Below are positions 55,931 to 64,000 of a DNA stretch of 64,000 nucleotides, one piece after another. The number at the start of each line of letters is the position of its first letter. Positions within the stretch are counted from its first letter, which is position 1. The stretch is from Vicinamibacterales bacterium (GTDB taxonomy: Bacteria > Acidobacteriota > Vicinamibacteria > Vicinamibacterales > Fen-181). A program made the translations under genes and the position numbers. A model generated the notes under the pieces. That model was not told where the DNA came from. It searched no databases and saw only the letters and a list, made by a program, of their open reading frames with translations. Where the stretch lies: positions 1-64,000 of the forward strand of contig DASXVO010000018.1 in assembly GCA_036504215.1 (NCBI GenBank), read 5' to 3'.

Positions 55931-56027
55931 GCAGCGTCGCCGAGTCTGCCGGCCTGCCCCGCCGTAGCAGCGTCGCCGAGTCCGCGGGCCTGCCCCGCCG
56001 TAGCGGCGTAGCCGCGAAGGCGGGTAG
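55931..56027 (+). repeat. 36-bp tandem repeat, two and a half copies
   Basis: Two 36-bp units (55931-55966 and 55967-56002) differ at only 2 positions. Each contains GCAGCGTCGCCGAGTC and CCTGCCCCGCCGTA. A degenerate third unit (GCGGCGTAGCCGCGAAGGCGG) follows. The tail resembles the GCCCCGCCGAAGCGGCG word at 9287. It lies between the divergent PadR and ABC ATPase genes. Confidence 0.8.
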
Positions 56028-56049
56028 AATTGTCCCCACCTGTAGTGCC

Positions 56050-57042
56050 ATGACCTCAGCGCCATCGCCGCTGCTCGCCGTCGATCGCCTCACCACCGTC
56101 TTCGATGTGGACGGCCGCCCGCTTCGCGCCGTGGACGACGTGAGCTTCGAAGTGCGCAAGGGCGAGACGCTCGGTCTGGTCGGGGAGTCGGGCAGCGGGA
56201 AGTCGGTCACGGCCCTCTCGATTCTCCGGCTCGTCCAGCCTCCGGGCCGGATCGCGTCGGGGAAGATCGTCTTCGAGGGCCGCAACCTGATGGACCTGGC
56301 CGAACGCGAGATGCGCACGGTGCGGGGGGCGCGCATCGCCCTGATCTTCCAGGAACCAATGACGGCGCTGAACCCGGTCTTCACCATCGGCGATCAGATC
56401 GCCGAGGCCATGCTCGTGCACGGGCGTGCAACCCGGGCCGGGGCCAGGCGACGCGCCGTCGAGCTGCTCGAGGCCGTGCGCGTGCCGGATCCGGAGCGAA
56501 GGGTGCGCGACTATCCGCATCAACTGTCAGGGGGCATGCGCCAGCGCGTCCTGATTGCCATGGCGCTCTCCTGCCGGCCGTCGCTCGTGATTGCCGACGA
56601 GCCGACGACCGCGCTGGACGTGACCATCCAGGCGCAAATCCTCGATTTGCTCCGCGAGATGCGCGCCGCATTCGACCTGTCGCTCCTGCTCATCACCCAC
56701 GATCTCGGCGTCATCGCCGGCATGGCCGACCGCGTGGCCGTCATGTATGCGGGGCGCCTCGTGGAACAGGGCCCGGTCAGGACGATATTTCGGTCGCCCG
56801 CGCACCCGTACACAAGGGCGTTGCTCGCGTCGATCCCGCGCCCGACGACCGGTCAGCGACTGACCGCCATCGAGGGAACCGTGCCGCCGCTCGATCGGTT
56901 GCCTCCCGGATGCGCGTTTGCGCCGCGGTGCGCCGATCGAATCCCAGCCTGCGAGGAGGCGCCTCCGGTGTCGAGCGACATCGGCCCCGACCACGCGGTT
57001 CGCTGTATCAGGCGCAGTGGCGCAACGTATTACGCCCCGTGA
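56050..57042 (+). CDS. Peptide ABC transporter ATPase, OppD/DppD type
   Basis: The 330-residue ATPase shows Walker A GESGSGKS, signature LSGGMRQR and Walker B LVIADEPT. The C-terminal oligopeptide-type extension has a PHPYTRALL-like core ([13 protein letters not shown]) and a Cys-containing FAPRC motif. The ATG at 56050 begins the family N-terminus. The second ATPase follows directly. No oligopeptide permeases or binding protein are in the window, so this pair must energise a transporter encoded elsewhere. Dipeptide or oligopeptide import is the usual role. Confidence 0.92.
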   Translation: MTSAPSPLLAVDRLTTVFDVDGRPLRAVDDVSFEVRKGETLGLVGESGSGKSVTALSILRLVQPPGRIASGKIVFEGRNLMDLAEREMRTVRGARIALIFQEPMTALNPVFTIGDQIAEAMLVHGRATRAGARRRAVELLEAVRVPDPERRVRDYPHQLSGGMRQRVLIAMALSCRPSLVIADEPTTALDVTIQAQILDLLREMRAAFDLSLLLITHDLGVIAGMADRVAVMYAGRLVEQGPVRTIFRSPAHPYTRALLASIPRPTTGQRLTAIEGTVPPLDRLPPGCAFAPRCADRIPACEEAPPVSSDIGPDHAVRCIRRSGATYYAP

Positions 57043-57050
57043 GCCCGCCC

Positions 57051-57929
57051 ATGCCCTTGCTCGATGTTCGTGACCTCGTGAAGGAGTTCAGCCGCAGCCG
57101 CGGGCTGTGGAGTCGGGCGGGCATCGTCCGGGCCGTCGATCGTGTGAGCTTCACCGTCGAGGCCGGCGAGACGTTCGGGCTGGTGGGCGAATCGGGCAGC
57201 GGCAAGACGACGACCGGACGCTGTGTCCTTCGGTTGATCGAGCCGACGTCTGGCGCCGTGCGGTTCCAGGACCGGGACGTGCTCGCACTCTCCCGTAGAG
57301 ACCTGCGGCGGACGCGCCGCGAGATGCAGATCGTCTTTCAGGATCCCTACTCGTCGCTCAACCCGCGGATGCGGGTCCGGTCGATCGTCGAGGAACCGCT
57401 GATCATCCACAAGCTGGGCACGCGCGCGGAACGGCGCGAGCGGGTGGCCGAGTTGTTCCACCTCGTGGGCCTCGACCCGTCGCACCTCGATCGCTACCCG
57501 CACGAATTCAGCGGCGGCCAGCGTCAGCGCATCGGGCTCGCCCGCGCCCTCGCGCTCAATCCCTCTCTCGTCGTCGCGGACGAACCAGTCTCCGCACTCG
57601 ACGTGTCGGTGCAGGCGCAGGTCATCAACCTGCTCATGGATCTCCAGGCGCGGCTGCACCTCACCTACTTGTTCATCGCCCACGACCTCCGGCTCGTCGA
57701 GCACATCTGCAACCGGGTCGCGGTGATGTACCGGGGACGAATCCTGGAAATGGGTGAGACCGCCGCGCTGTTCCGCGATCCGGCGCATCCCTACACGCGG
57801 GCGTTGCTGTCGGCGATTCCGGTGCCGGATCCGGACGTGCGGCCGGCCCGGATTGAGTGGGATCCCTCAGGGGTGGATCTGCAGGCACCGCTCAGAGAAG
57901 TGGGGCCGGGACATGCGGCGGCGATCTGA
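57051..57929 (+). CDS. Peptide ABC transporter ATPase, OppF/DppF type
   Basis: The 292-residue ATPase has Walker [20 protein letters not shown] after the Q-loop, signature FSGGQRQR, Walker B LVVADEP, HDL switch His and the AHPYTRALL tail motif. The start is ambiguous: ATG 57051, or GTG 57039 that overlaps the preceding TGA (GTGA), which would couple the two ATPases. It is the second half of an OppDF pair with no permease genes nearby. Confidence 0.92.
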   Translation: MPLLDVRDLVKEFSRSRGLWSRAGIVRAVDRVSFTVEAGETFGLVGESGSGKTTTGRCVLRLIEPTSGAVRFQDRDVLALSRRDLRRTRREMQIVFQDPYSSLNPRMRVRSIVEEPLIIHKLGTRAERRERVAELFHLVGLDPSHLDRYPHEFSGGQRQRIGLARALALNPSLVVADEPVSALDVSVQAQVINLLMDLQARLHLTYLFIAHDLRLVEHICNRVAVMYRGRILEMGETAALFRDPAHPYTRALLSAIPVPDPDVRPARIEWDPSGVDLQAPLREVGPGHAAAI

Positions 57930-58056
57930 AGAGCAGGCCTGACGGCCCCGACCGACGATCCCGGACCTCGGTCTCGGGAGCCGCGGCCTGACCGTTGAAC
58001 CCCGGGCGCGGTGTCGAGAGCGTCACGAACCGGAGGGATGACTTCTGACCACGGGA

Positions 58057-59679
58057 ATGCACCGAATTCTGGTGGCGGTCGTGCTGGTCGTGGCCGCCGT
58101 GTTGCGCTTCTGGGGCTTGCAGTTCGGCCTGCCGAACGACCTCGCGCGTCCGGACGAGGAGAAGATCATCCACGCCGCGCTGGTTGTCGTGGGCGGCGAC
58201 CCCAACCCGCACTTCTTCCTCTATCCGAGCCTCTTCATCTACCTGGCCGCCGCGGCGTACACGCTCGTCTTCGCGCTCGGGGCCACGAGCGTCAGCGCCG
58301 CGAGCTATGCCGCCCACGCCGTGGCGGATCCGTCGCTCCTCCACCTCGTGCCGCGGACGTTGTCTGCCGCAGCAGGCGTTGCGACGGTGGCCGTCGTCTA
58401 CGCCGCCGCGCGCGAACTCTTCTCTACCCGCGTAAGTCTTGCCGCCTCGGCTTTTCTCGCCGTGGCCTACCTCCACGTTCGAGACGCGCACTTCGGGACG
58501 ACCGACGTGCCGGTCGCGCTGGCCTGCATGTGTGCGTTCTGGGCAGCGGCGCGGTGCGCGGGTCGGGGCGCAACGGTCTCCCGGGCGGCGGTCATGGGGT
58601 TGCTCTGCGGTCTGGCCGCGTCCACCAAATACAACGCGGTCCTCGTGGCGGCGCCCGCGGGGCTGGCCATCCTGGCCGATGCCCTCGAGTCGCGCCGCTG
58701 GCCGACCCAGCGGGAACTCGCGCTGCTCCTGCTGTGCGGCGCCTGCGCCGGACTGGCCTTCGTGCTGACGACGCCGTTCGCCGTTCTCGACCGCGCCGGC
58801 TTCATCGCCCAGTTCTCCGAGCAGCGTCGGATCTTTGCCGGCATCCAGAACGGCTCGATCATCGGCCCTGCGCGGTCGGTGCTCGGAGGTGCGCGCGGGT
58901 GGTCCTACTATCCGACCTTCACGCTGCCGCACGGACTCGGCTGGCCGCTATTCCTCGCCTCCCTCGCCGGAGCGGCCTGGCTGTTCGTCGAGCGTTGGCG
59001 GCGGGCGTTGCTCGTGCTGGCGTTTCCTGCGGTCTACTACGCCTCGATGGGCATGGGGCAGTTGCTCTACGCGCGCAACATGGTACCGATCCTGCCGTTC
59101 CTGTGCTTGGCCGCTGGAGCGTTTGTCGGTGGCGCGGCAACTCGAATCGAACGGCGCTTCAGGAACCGGCCGGCGGCCGCGTTCTGTGGTGCAACCCTGG
59201 TGGCGGCGCTTGCCGCTCCCACGGCTGCCGAGGCGATTCGTTTCGATCGGATCGCGAGCCTGACCGACACGCGCGTCCAAGCCGCACGCTGGCTCGACAC
59301 GCACGTCCCGGCCGGGATGAGCGTGTACCAGACGGGCATCTTCTACGGTCACGTGCAGCCCGTGCCCGCGGACCGGTACCGGACCGCGTCATTCGACGAA
59401 CGGCGCGACCGGTTCGTGGTTGGCGGCGATCCGACGCGGCTTCCTGACGCCGTGGTGCGCCTGGACTCACCCCTCGTCGTCTACAGCCGTGTTCCTGATG
59501 CCCTGCTTCCACTCCTCGAGAGTCGCTACGTCCTGACCCGGGTCTTCGCTGCCCGCGCCCGCGGCGCGGCCCTGGAGGGCATCTACGACCAGCAGGACGC
59601 GTGGTACCTGCCCTTCGCCAACCTGGCCGCCGTCGTCCGGCCGGGTCCGGACGTGTACATCTACCTGCGCCGCGATTGA
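58057..59679 (+). CDS. GT-C membrane glycosyltransferase (ArnT/PMT-like)
   Basis: The 540-residue protein has about ten membrane helices. Its first periplasmic loop has Asp33-Glu34-Glu35 (LARPDEEKII), matching the catalytic acidic motif of GT-C enzymes that use polyprenyl-phosphate sugars. Hydrophobic segments such as LVAVVLVVAAVLRFWG and LAAAAYTLVFALG alternate with loops. The acceptor is unknown; cell-surface glycan or protein glycosylation is the family role. The start at 58057 follows a GGGA. It ends 10 bp before the convergent family 2 glycosyltransferase, which may supply the lipid-linked sugar. Confidence 0.85.
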   Translation: MHRILVAVVLVVAAVLRFWGLQFGLPNDLARPDEEKIIHAALVVVGGDPNPHFFLYPSLFIYLAAAAYTLVFALGATSVSAASYAAHAVADPSLLHLVPRTLSAAAGVATVAVVYAAARELFSTRVSLAASAFLAVAYLHVRDAHFGTTDVPVALACMCAFWAAARCAGRGATVSRAAVMGLLCGLAASTKYNAVLVAAPAGLAILADALESRRWPTQRELALLLLCGACAGLAFVLTTPFAVLDRAGFIAQFSEQRRIFAGIQNGSIIGPARSVLGGARGWSYYPTFTLPHGLGWPLFLASLAGAAWLFVERWRRALLVLAFPAVYYASMGMGQLLYARNMVPILPFLCLAAGAFVGGAATRIERRFRNRPAAAFCGATLVAALAAPTAAEAIRFDRIASLTDTRVQAARWLDTHVPAGMSVYQTGIFYGHVQPVPADRYRTASFDERRDRFVVGGDPTRLPDAVVRLDSPLVVYSRVPDALLPLLESRYVLTRVFAARARGAALEGIYDQQDAWYLPFANLAAVVRPGPDVYIYLRRD

Positions 59680-59689
59680 TCGGAGACTG

Positions 59690-60928
59690 TCACCGCAGCG
59701 TCTTGTTCAGGTCGGCGAGGCCGAGGAAGAACGAGAACGAGGTGAGCTGGATCCCGAGGAGCGTGACGAATGTCGAGAGGATCGACAGGCGCGTGACCCC
59801 GGCGTGGATCGACGCGGGTGTGGCCACGTCGAGCAACCAGCGGACGGTGATGCCGGCCAGGCACAGGCCGGCGGAGGCGACAATGACGCCCGCAATCAGG
59901 CCGCGCTCGACGGTGAACGACGTCGCGAAGAAGCGCGCGACGCGACCGGTCGATGCCACCCCGCGATCGTGCCCGTAGAGCAGGAGGCCGAAGACGCCGA
60001 ACAGTGTGGCCTGCAGTCCCATGAACATCAGGACGCCGGCGAAGAGGACCACGGACAGGCCGAGCGGCACACCCATGACGGCGACCGGCCGGACCATCAG
60101 GAGGCCCATCAGCAGCAGGCCGGCGAGAAACACCGTCAGCCCGGGGTAGAGGAACAACCACGTCGGGCTGAGCACGAGCATGAACCGCAGGTGCCGCCAC
60201 CCGTCGCGAAACGTGTTCAGGTGCGGCTGGCGGACCGCGCTCGGCGCCGCGTAGTCGATCGGCGTCTCCGCGATCGTCAGCCCTTCCTGCGACGCGCGGA
60301 TCACCATCTCCGAGGCGAACTCCATCCCGTTGCAGCGAAGGTCGAGGCGCTCGACGGCGTCGCGGCGGAAGCCGCGCAAGCCGCAGTTGGTGTCGGAGAT
60401 GCCCGTGCGGTACACGAGGTTCATCACCGCCGTCAGGGCGGGCGTACCGACATAACGGTGCATCCACGGCATCGCGCGCTTCGCAATGACGCCCCGCAAC
60501 CGGCTCCCCATCACCAGGTCGTGGCCGCGGCGGAGCAGGTCCACGAACTCGTCCAGCCGCGCGAAATCGTAGGTGTCGTCGGCGTCTCCCATGATGACGA
60601 AGCGGCCCCTCGCCTCACCGATGCCGCGCTTCAGGGCGCTGCCGTAGCCCTTGATATCGTGTGACACCACCCGCGCCCCGGCGGCTTCCGCGATCCGCGC
60701 CGATCCGTCCGTCGATCCGTTGTCCACCACCAGGACTTCGCCGTCGATCCCGTGATCGGCGAAGAAACGCAGGGCCTTGCCGATGCACGTGGCGATCGTC
60801 TTCACCTCGTTGAGGCACGGCATCAGCACGGTCAATTCCACCTGGCCGGCACGGGAAACGGCGGCGGCGGGCGGGACCGCCGCCTGATCGGGCCGCGCGC
60901 GATCGCCGCTCAGCACGAGGGACGTCAC
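59690..60928 (-). CDS. Family 2 glycosyltransferase with C-terminal membrane helices
   Basis: The 412-residue protein has a GT-A catalytic domain (about 30-265) with LMPCLNEVKTIATCI, VLVVDNGSTDGSARIA and the metal-binding GDADDTYDF, and an acceptor-side RGFRRDAVERL segment. Four membrane helices follow (about 270-405). The plan is that of dolichyl- or polyprenyl-phosphate sugar synthases of the DPM/GtrB class, which make lipid-linked sugar for GT-C enzymes. The GTG start overlaps the preceding TGA (GTGA, 60925-60928), so it is coupled to the radical SAM gene. The convergent GT-C gene is the likely user of its product. Confidence 0.9.
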   Translation of the reverse strand: MTSLVLSGDRARPDQAAVPPAAAVSRAGQVELTVLMPCLNEVKTIATCIGKALRFFADHGIDGEVLVVDNGSTDGSARIAEAAGARVVSHDIKGYGSALKRGIGEARGRFVIMGDADDTYDFARLDEFVDLLRRGHDLVMGSRLRGVIAKRAMPWMHRYVGTPALTAVMNLVYRTGISDTNCGLRGFRRDAVERLDLRCNGMEFASEMVIRASQEGLTIAETPIDYAAPSAVRQPHLNTFRDGWRHLRFMLVLSPTWLFLYPGLTVFLAGLLLMGLLMVRPVAVMGVPLGLSVVLFAGVLMFMGLQATLFGVFGLLLYGHDRGVASTGRVARFFATSFTVERGLIAGVIVASAGLCLAGITVRWLLDVATPASIHAGVTRLSILSTFVTLLGIQLTSFSFFLGLADLNKTLR

Positions 60929-62427
60929 GATCGAGGCCTCCGCCCGGCCGGGGAGCCCATCCAGTCCCTGAATTTGAGCAGGCTGGCCACCTGCTGGAGC
61001 GAGAACGAGCGCACGGCGGTGCGCAACAGGTAGCTCGGCCTCAGGTAGAACCGCCGGAACGCGCGGCGGCGGAACTCGGTCACCTCGCCCGCGGTGATCG
61101 TGTCGGTGTCCATCACCGAGTTGCCCCCGAAGTCGAATTCCGACCAGTTCCGCGTCTTGATCCAGCCGTTCGCCCGCGCCATCTCGCCCAGTTCGGTCTT
61201 CGGGTAGGGGACCGCGCAGTAGCTCTGCATGTAGTCCAACCCCAACCGGGTCATGAACTGGATTGTCGCTTCGGCCGTTTCCCTGGTCTCTCCCGGCAGT
61301 CCGAAGATGCAGTGCCCCATCGTCGCGATCCCGACCTTCCTGCAGGCCGCCACGGCGCGTTCCACGTCGGCGACCGTCTGCTTCTTCTTCGCCCGGTCCA
61401 GGATGTCCTGGCTCGAGCTCTCGACGCCGAGACCGAGCAGGTAGCAGCCCGCTCGCTTCATCGCTTCAAGCGTCTCCTCTTCGACGGACGTCACGCGCGT
61501 GGTGGCCGCCCACTTGATGTGGAGGCCTCGATCGTCGAGGGCGCGACAGAAGTCGAGGACGAACGACTTGTCGAGCGTGAAGACTTCCTCCCAGAAGAGG
61601 AACTCGTTCAGGCCGTACCGGTCCACACACTCCTGGATCTCGCGCAGGATGTAATCGATCGAATGGCGTCGAACGCGGTTGCCGTAGTACGGCTTGACGA
61701 TGCAGAACGTGCAGGGATACGGGCAGCCGCGGCTGGTGTTGATGAGAGTGAAGGGGCGATTGTTGTGCGGGAGGCGGTAACGGTCGTTGTGCAGCAGGCT
61801 GCGATCGGGGAACGGAAGCGAATCGATGTCGTCGATGAGCGGTCGATGACCGGTGAAGACGACCGACTCGTTGGTGCGCAGCACGAGGCCGGAGATCTCA
61901 CGAAGCGTGTTCACGGCCTGCGTCGCGCCAGGATGTTCGGGATCGCGGGCGCATGAGCCGGACGCATCCCTGCCGTTTCCGCTGCCCGCGAGGGCCGTCA
62001 CCAACTGCTCGAACGTCGCCTCCGGCTCGCCGACGATCCCCGCGTCCAGGGACGGGCACGCCGCCATGGCTTCCTGCTCGAGCAACGTGAAGTAGGCACC
62101 GAAGCCGACGACGCAGGCCTGCGGGACGGTCTTCTTGATGGCGGCCGCCACCGTCATGTCCGACTCGATGGACGGGAAGCCCGTGTTGATCGCGACGAGA
62201 TCCGGCTGAAGGCGCCGCACATCCTCGAGCAGGGCGTCGAGCGTCCACGACTCCACGTTGCCATCCACCAACCGGACGTCGCCCTGCCTGCGCGCAATCG
62301 CGCCCATCGCCGCCATGGTGATGGGCGGCCACACCGTGGCCCAGGACGCTGCCTTCTGCATGCAGCGTCCCTCGCGGATGTACCTGGGCTGCGCGGCGAG
62401 CGTTGGGTTGAGCAGGTAGGTGTTCAT
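60925..62427 (-). CDS. Radical SAM enzyme with B12-binding-like N-domain
   Basis: The 500-residue protein has an N-terminal Rossmann/B12-binding-like domain (about 1-150, DVRLVDGNVES, then PDLVAINTGFPS). It lacks the DxHxxG cobalamin motif. The radical SAM core has the 4Fe-4S cluster motif Cys235-x3-Cys239-x2-Cys242 in RGCPYPCTFC. The sequence class includes methyltransferases and hopanoid- or lipid-modifying enzymes; the substrate is not visible. The ATG at 62427 is 3 bp after the tatA stop. The adjacent glycosyltransferase gene overlaps by GTGA. Lipid or glycan modification with the glycosyltransferase is an inference from position. Confidence 0.9.
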   Translation of the reverse strand: MNTYLLNPTLAAQPRYIREGRCMQKAASWATVWPPITMAAMGAIARRQGDVRLVDGNVESWTLDALLEDVRRLQPDLVAINTGFPSIESDMTVAAAIKKTVPQACVVGFGAYFTLLEQEAMAACPSLDAGIVGEPEATFEQLVTALAGSGNGRDASGSCARDPEHPGATQAVNTLREISGLVLRTNESVVFTGHRPLIDDIDSLPFPDRSLLHNDRYRLPHNNRPFTLINTSRGCPYPCTFCIVKPYYGNRVRRHSIDYILREIQECVDRYGLNEFLFWEEVFTLDKSFVLDFCRALDDRGLHIKWAATTRVTSVEEETLEAMKRAGCYLLGLGVESSSQDILDRAKKKQTVADVERAVAACRKVGIATMGHCIFGLPGETRETAEATIQFMTRLGLDYMQSYCAVPYPKTELGEMARANGWIKTRNWSEFDFGGNSVMDTDTITAGEVTEFRRRAFRRFYLRPSYLLRTAVRSFSLQQVASLLKFRDWMGSPAGRRPRS

Positions 62428-62430
62428 CAA

Positions 62431-62649
62431 TCAGCCCCTGGGCGCGTTCGGGGGCTGGGCTCCGCGACCTGGTGGCAATTGAGAGTCCGGCCGGTCGTCG
62501 TTCATCGCGTCCTTGAAGCCGCGAATGGACGAACCGAGGCTCCGGCCCAGCTCCGGCAGCCGCTTCGGGCCGAAGACGACGAGCGCAATTCCCAGAATCA
62601 GCAAGAGGTGCATGGGTTGCAGCAGACCTTCGAACACGTTCTCCTCCAT
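62431..62649 (-). CDS. tatA: TatA-type twin-arginine translocase subunit
   Basis: The 72-residue protein has one N-terminal membrane helix (LLLILGIALVVFGPKRLPELG) with the FGPKRLPELGRSLG amphipathic motif of TatA/TatE. A polar tail rich in Pro and Gly follows. TatA forms the pore for folded, often cofactor-containing, proteins. No tatB or tatC is in the window. The start is ambiguous: ATG 62649 or 62664. It is 3 bp before the radical SAM gene, so coexpression is likely. Confidence 0.9.
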   Translation of the reverse strand: MEENVFEGLLQPMHLLLILGIALVVFGPKRLPELGRSLGSSIRGFKDAMNDDRPDSQLPPGRGAQPPNAPRG

Positions 62650-62690
62650 CCGTCCAGAAGCCATGCACCGGCATCGGTGCTGGCGTGTTG

Positions 62691-63341
62691 TCAGAAATCG
62701 TTCCTGTATCGCTCGAGGACGATTCGCACCAACTGGCTCCTCGTCCGCACGCCGGTCTTCCCGAACAACTGCTGGAGCCTGGCCTTGACCGCGCTCTCGG
62801 ATACTCCCACGCGGTCGGCAATTTCCTTGTTGGTCAGCCCGTCGAACACGTAGCCCAGCACCGTCCGCTCGCGAGCCGTGAACGGCGCGATGTGCTCCTG
62901 CGCCATCCCGCCGTCCCATCCAGCAAGGGTTTGGAGCACCCTGTCGTCGAGTCGCGTCTTTCCCGCCAGCACCTCCCGGATGGCCTCCGCCAGCTTCAGT
63001 GCCGAGTCGTGCTTCGAGACGATGCCCGACACGTCCTGGCGGATGAGCGACACGGCGTCCGCACGCTCGACCGCCGCCGCGACAACCAGCACCTGTCCCT
63101 GGAACCCCTGCTGTCGTGCCAGGGGCAGGAAGTCGACGCCGTTTTCGCCGCCGAGGTCGAGATCCAGCAGCACGACATCTACCCGGCGCCGGCCGAGCAG
63201 ATCGAGCGCCTCACTTATCGACCCGCAGTGGGAGACGTCGAAGCCTTCCTCGGCCGACAGCAGCCGGGCCACGCTCTCTCGGAAGAGCGCGTGGTCGTCG
63301 AGCACCAGGACCGAGATGGGAAGCGCGTCCGGCTCAGCCAT
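62691..63341 (-). CDS. LuxR/NarL-type response regulator
   Basis: The 216-residue regulator has a receiver with acidic VLVLDDHAL and the phosphoacceptor Asp60 in VVLLDLDLGG. The C-terminal LuxR/NarL helix-turn-helix (about 150-205) reads LTNKEIADRVGVSESAVKAR. The ATG at 63341 is preceded by GGGAGAGAGG and overlaps the kinase stop by 8 bp, giving tight coupling. Genes downstream in the same direction are tatA, radical SAM and glycosyltransferase. Any of these or distant genes may be targets. Confidence 0.92.
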   Translation of the reverse strand: MAEPDALPISVLVLDDHALFRESVARLLSAEEGFDVSHCGSISEALDLLGRRRVDVVLLDLDLGGENGVDFLPLARQQGFQGQVLVVAAAVERADAVSLIRQDVSGIVSKHDSALKLAEAIREVLAGKTRLDDRVLQTLAGWDGGMAQEHIAPFTARERTVLGYVFDGLTNKEIADRVGVSESAVKARLQQLFGKTGVRTRSQLVRIVLERYRNDF

Positions 63342-64000
63342 CCTCTCTCCCACCCGCCGGCGCCACGGCGCGCACGCTCACCACGAAGGACGCGCCGCGA
63401 TCGACCGGCTCGCACACGAGGTCGCCACCGACACTGCGCATGATGGCGCGGGAGACGTACAGGCCGAGGCCGGTCTGGCCGCGCGCGTCCCAGCGTGGGC
63501 GGAACAACTGCTCGGGGTGCGGCACGCCGACGCCGCTGTCCACGAACCTCACGGCCACTCGGGATCCGTCCTGCGAAACCGCGACACGCAGGTGTCGCAC
63601 TTCCGAGGCCTCCATGGCGCGCTCGCTGTTGCGCACGAGGTTCAGGAAGACTTGCATCAGGCCGTGCCGGTCGGCGAAGACCACCGGGAGATCCGACGGA
63701 GCGGGCCAGGATGAGGCGATGCCGTGCTCGGCGAGGCCCGGTTCGGCAACCACCCGAAGGTCGTCGAGGATCGACGACAGGTCCAGTGTGGCCGGTCCGC
63801 CCGTGGCAGCCGGACGCAGTTCCTCCTCGGTGAGCTTCTCGAGACCCTCGATGAGCGTGCCCAGCGCAATGAAGTCGTCGTTGCCCTCGAGTGCCTTCAT
63901 GCGCGACAGGTTCCGGTGTGCCACCAGCACGGCACTGCTGATGTTCCGAATCTCGTGCGCGATCGCGCTCATGACGATGCGGGTGTGGCGCAGCATCTGA
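63334..64000 (-). CDS. Sensor histidine kinase, N-terminus beyond window
   Basis: The visible 221 codons include the HisKA region (SAIAHEIRNISSAVLVAH) and the ATPase domain: FLNLVRNSERAM (N box), FVDSGVGVP (G1) and GQTGLGLYVSRAIM (G2). The upstream frame stays open past 63996 to the window edge, so the sensor part is missing. Its stop overlaps the regulator start by 8 bp. The HEIRN variation is seen in several soluble two-component kinases. Confidence 0.85.
   Translation of the reverse strand, partial: QMLRHTRIVMSAIAHEIRNISSAVLVAHRNLSRMKALEGNDDFIALGTLIEGLEKLTEEELRPAATGGPATLDLSSILDDLRVVAEPGLAEHGIASSWPAPSDLPVVFADRHGLMQVFLNLVRNSERAMEASEVRHLRVAVSQDGSRVAVRFVDSGVGVPHPEQLFRPRWDARGQTGLGLYVSRAIMRSVGGDLVCEPVDRGASFVVSVRAVAPAGGREDG

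Noticed and set aside
55931-56027. Tandem 36-bp units as a possible CRISPR array
   Set aside because: The units abut without spacers and no cas gene is near.

Overview
The window is G+C-rich throughout. It most likely comes from an Acidobacteriota chromosome, probably class Vicinamibacteria. The lineage call is an inference from gene families: two VWA proteins of the acidobacterial VWFA-related type, an 'acidobacterial duplicated orphan permease' with its PadR regulator, a decayed remnant of a second such permease, a PadR/HAAS membrane pair, and several secreted proteins with carboxypeptidase-regulatory-like domains. No rRNA, complete tRNA, CRISPR array or prophage was seen. The window begins inside a carbamate kinase gene and ends inside a histidine kinase gene.

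Region 1 to 9.2 kb is largely housekeeping: an argF-arcC pair, pcnB, polA (proofreading residues apparently lost), a secreted repeat protein, a lipoprotein and a secreted carboxypeptidase-regulatory-like protein. Region 9.4 to 19.4 kb holds a Spy/CpxP-like protein divergent from an OmpR-type two-component system (with an 11-bp-period direct repeat between them), a zinc-ribbon/GNAT protein, a BON-domain protein, a ZIP transporter next to a ferritin-like/VIT1 fusion (metal handling), acetyl-CoA synthetase and an outer-membrane porin. An IS630-family element sits exactly at the porin stop codon and leaves the stop intact.

Region 20.6 to 34.5 kb is rich in exported proteins: an IPT/TIG lipoprotein, a beta-barrel protein, two tandem paralogous lipoproteins and a large TonB-receptor-like barrel. 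It also carries an orphan FdnI-like cytochrome b behind a good sigma-54 promoter. Immediately beyond that gene is an operon for a PDZ-containing membrane histidine kinase and its NtrC-type sigma-54 activator, which is the obvious candidate to drive that promoter. A strongly structured intergenic region and a roughly 104-nt repeat lie at 21.9-22.15 kb. A second repeat copy lies at 36.2 kb, and the two copies show a compensatory stem change.

Region 34.9 to 45 kb carries glgC and eno, followed by a three-gene operon whose genes overlap by ATGA. It encodes an 872-residue secreted protein of unknown function and two secreted VWA proteins, and is the best candidate here for an undescribed system. 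Region 45.3 to 56 kb has a cupin, a DinB/methyltransferase fusion, a CsaA-like protein, a secreted metallo-beta-lactamase-fold hydrolase, an autoregulated-looking PadR-HAAS pair, and the PadR-permease pair. Region 56 to 64 kb has two peptide-ABC ATPases without permeases, a GT-C glycosyltransferase, and a minus-strand cluster reading histidine kinase, LuxR-type regulator, TatA, radical SAM enzyme and family 2 glycosyltransferase, with overlaps or gaps of at most 41 bp.

Gene packing is tight. Several neighbours overlap by ATGA or GTGA, and two convergent pairs share a single CTAG as both stop codons.
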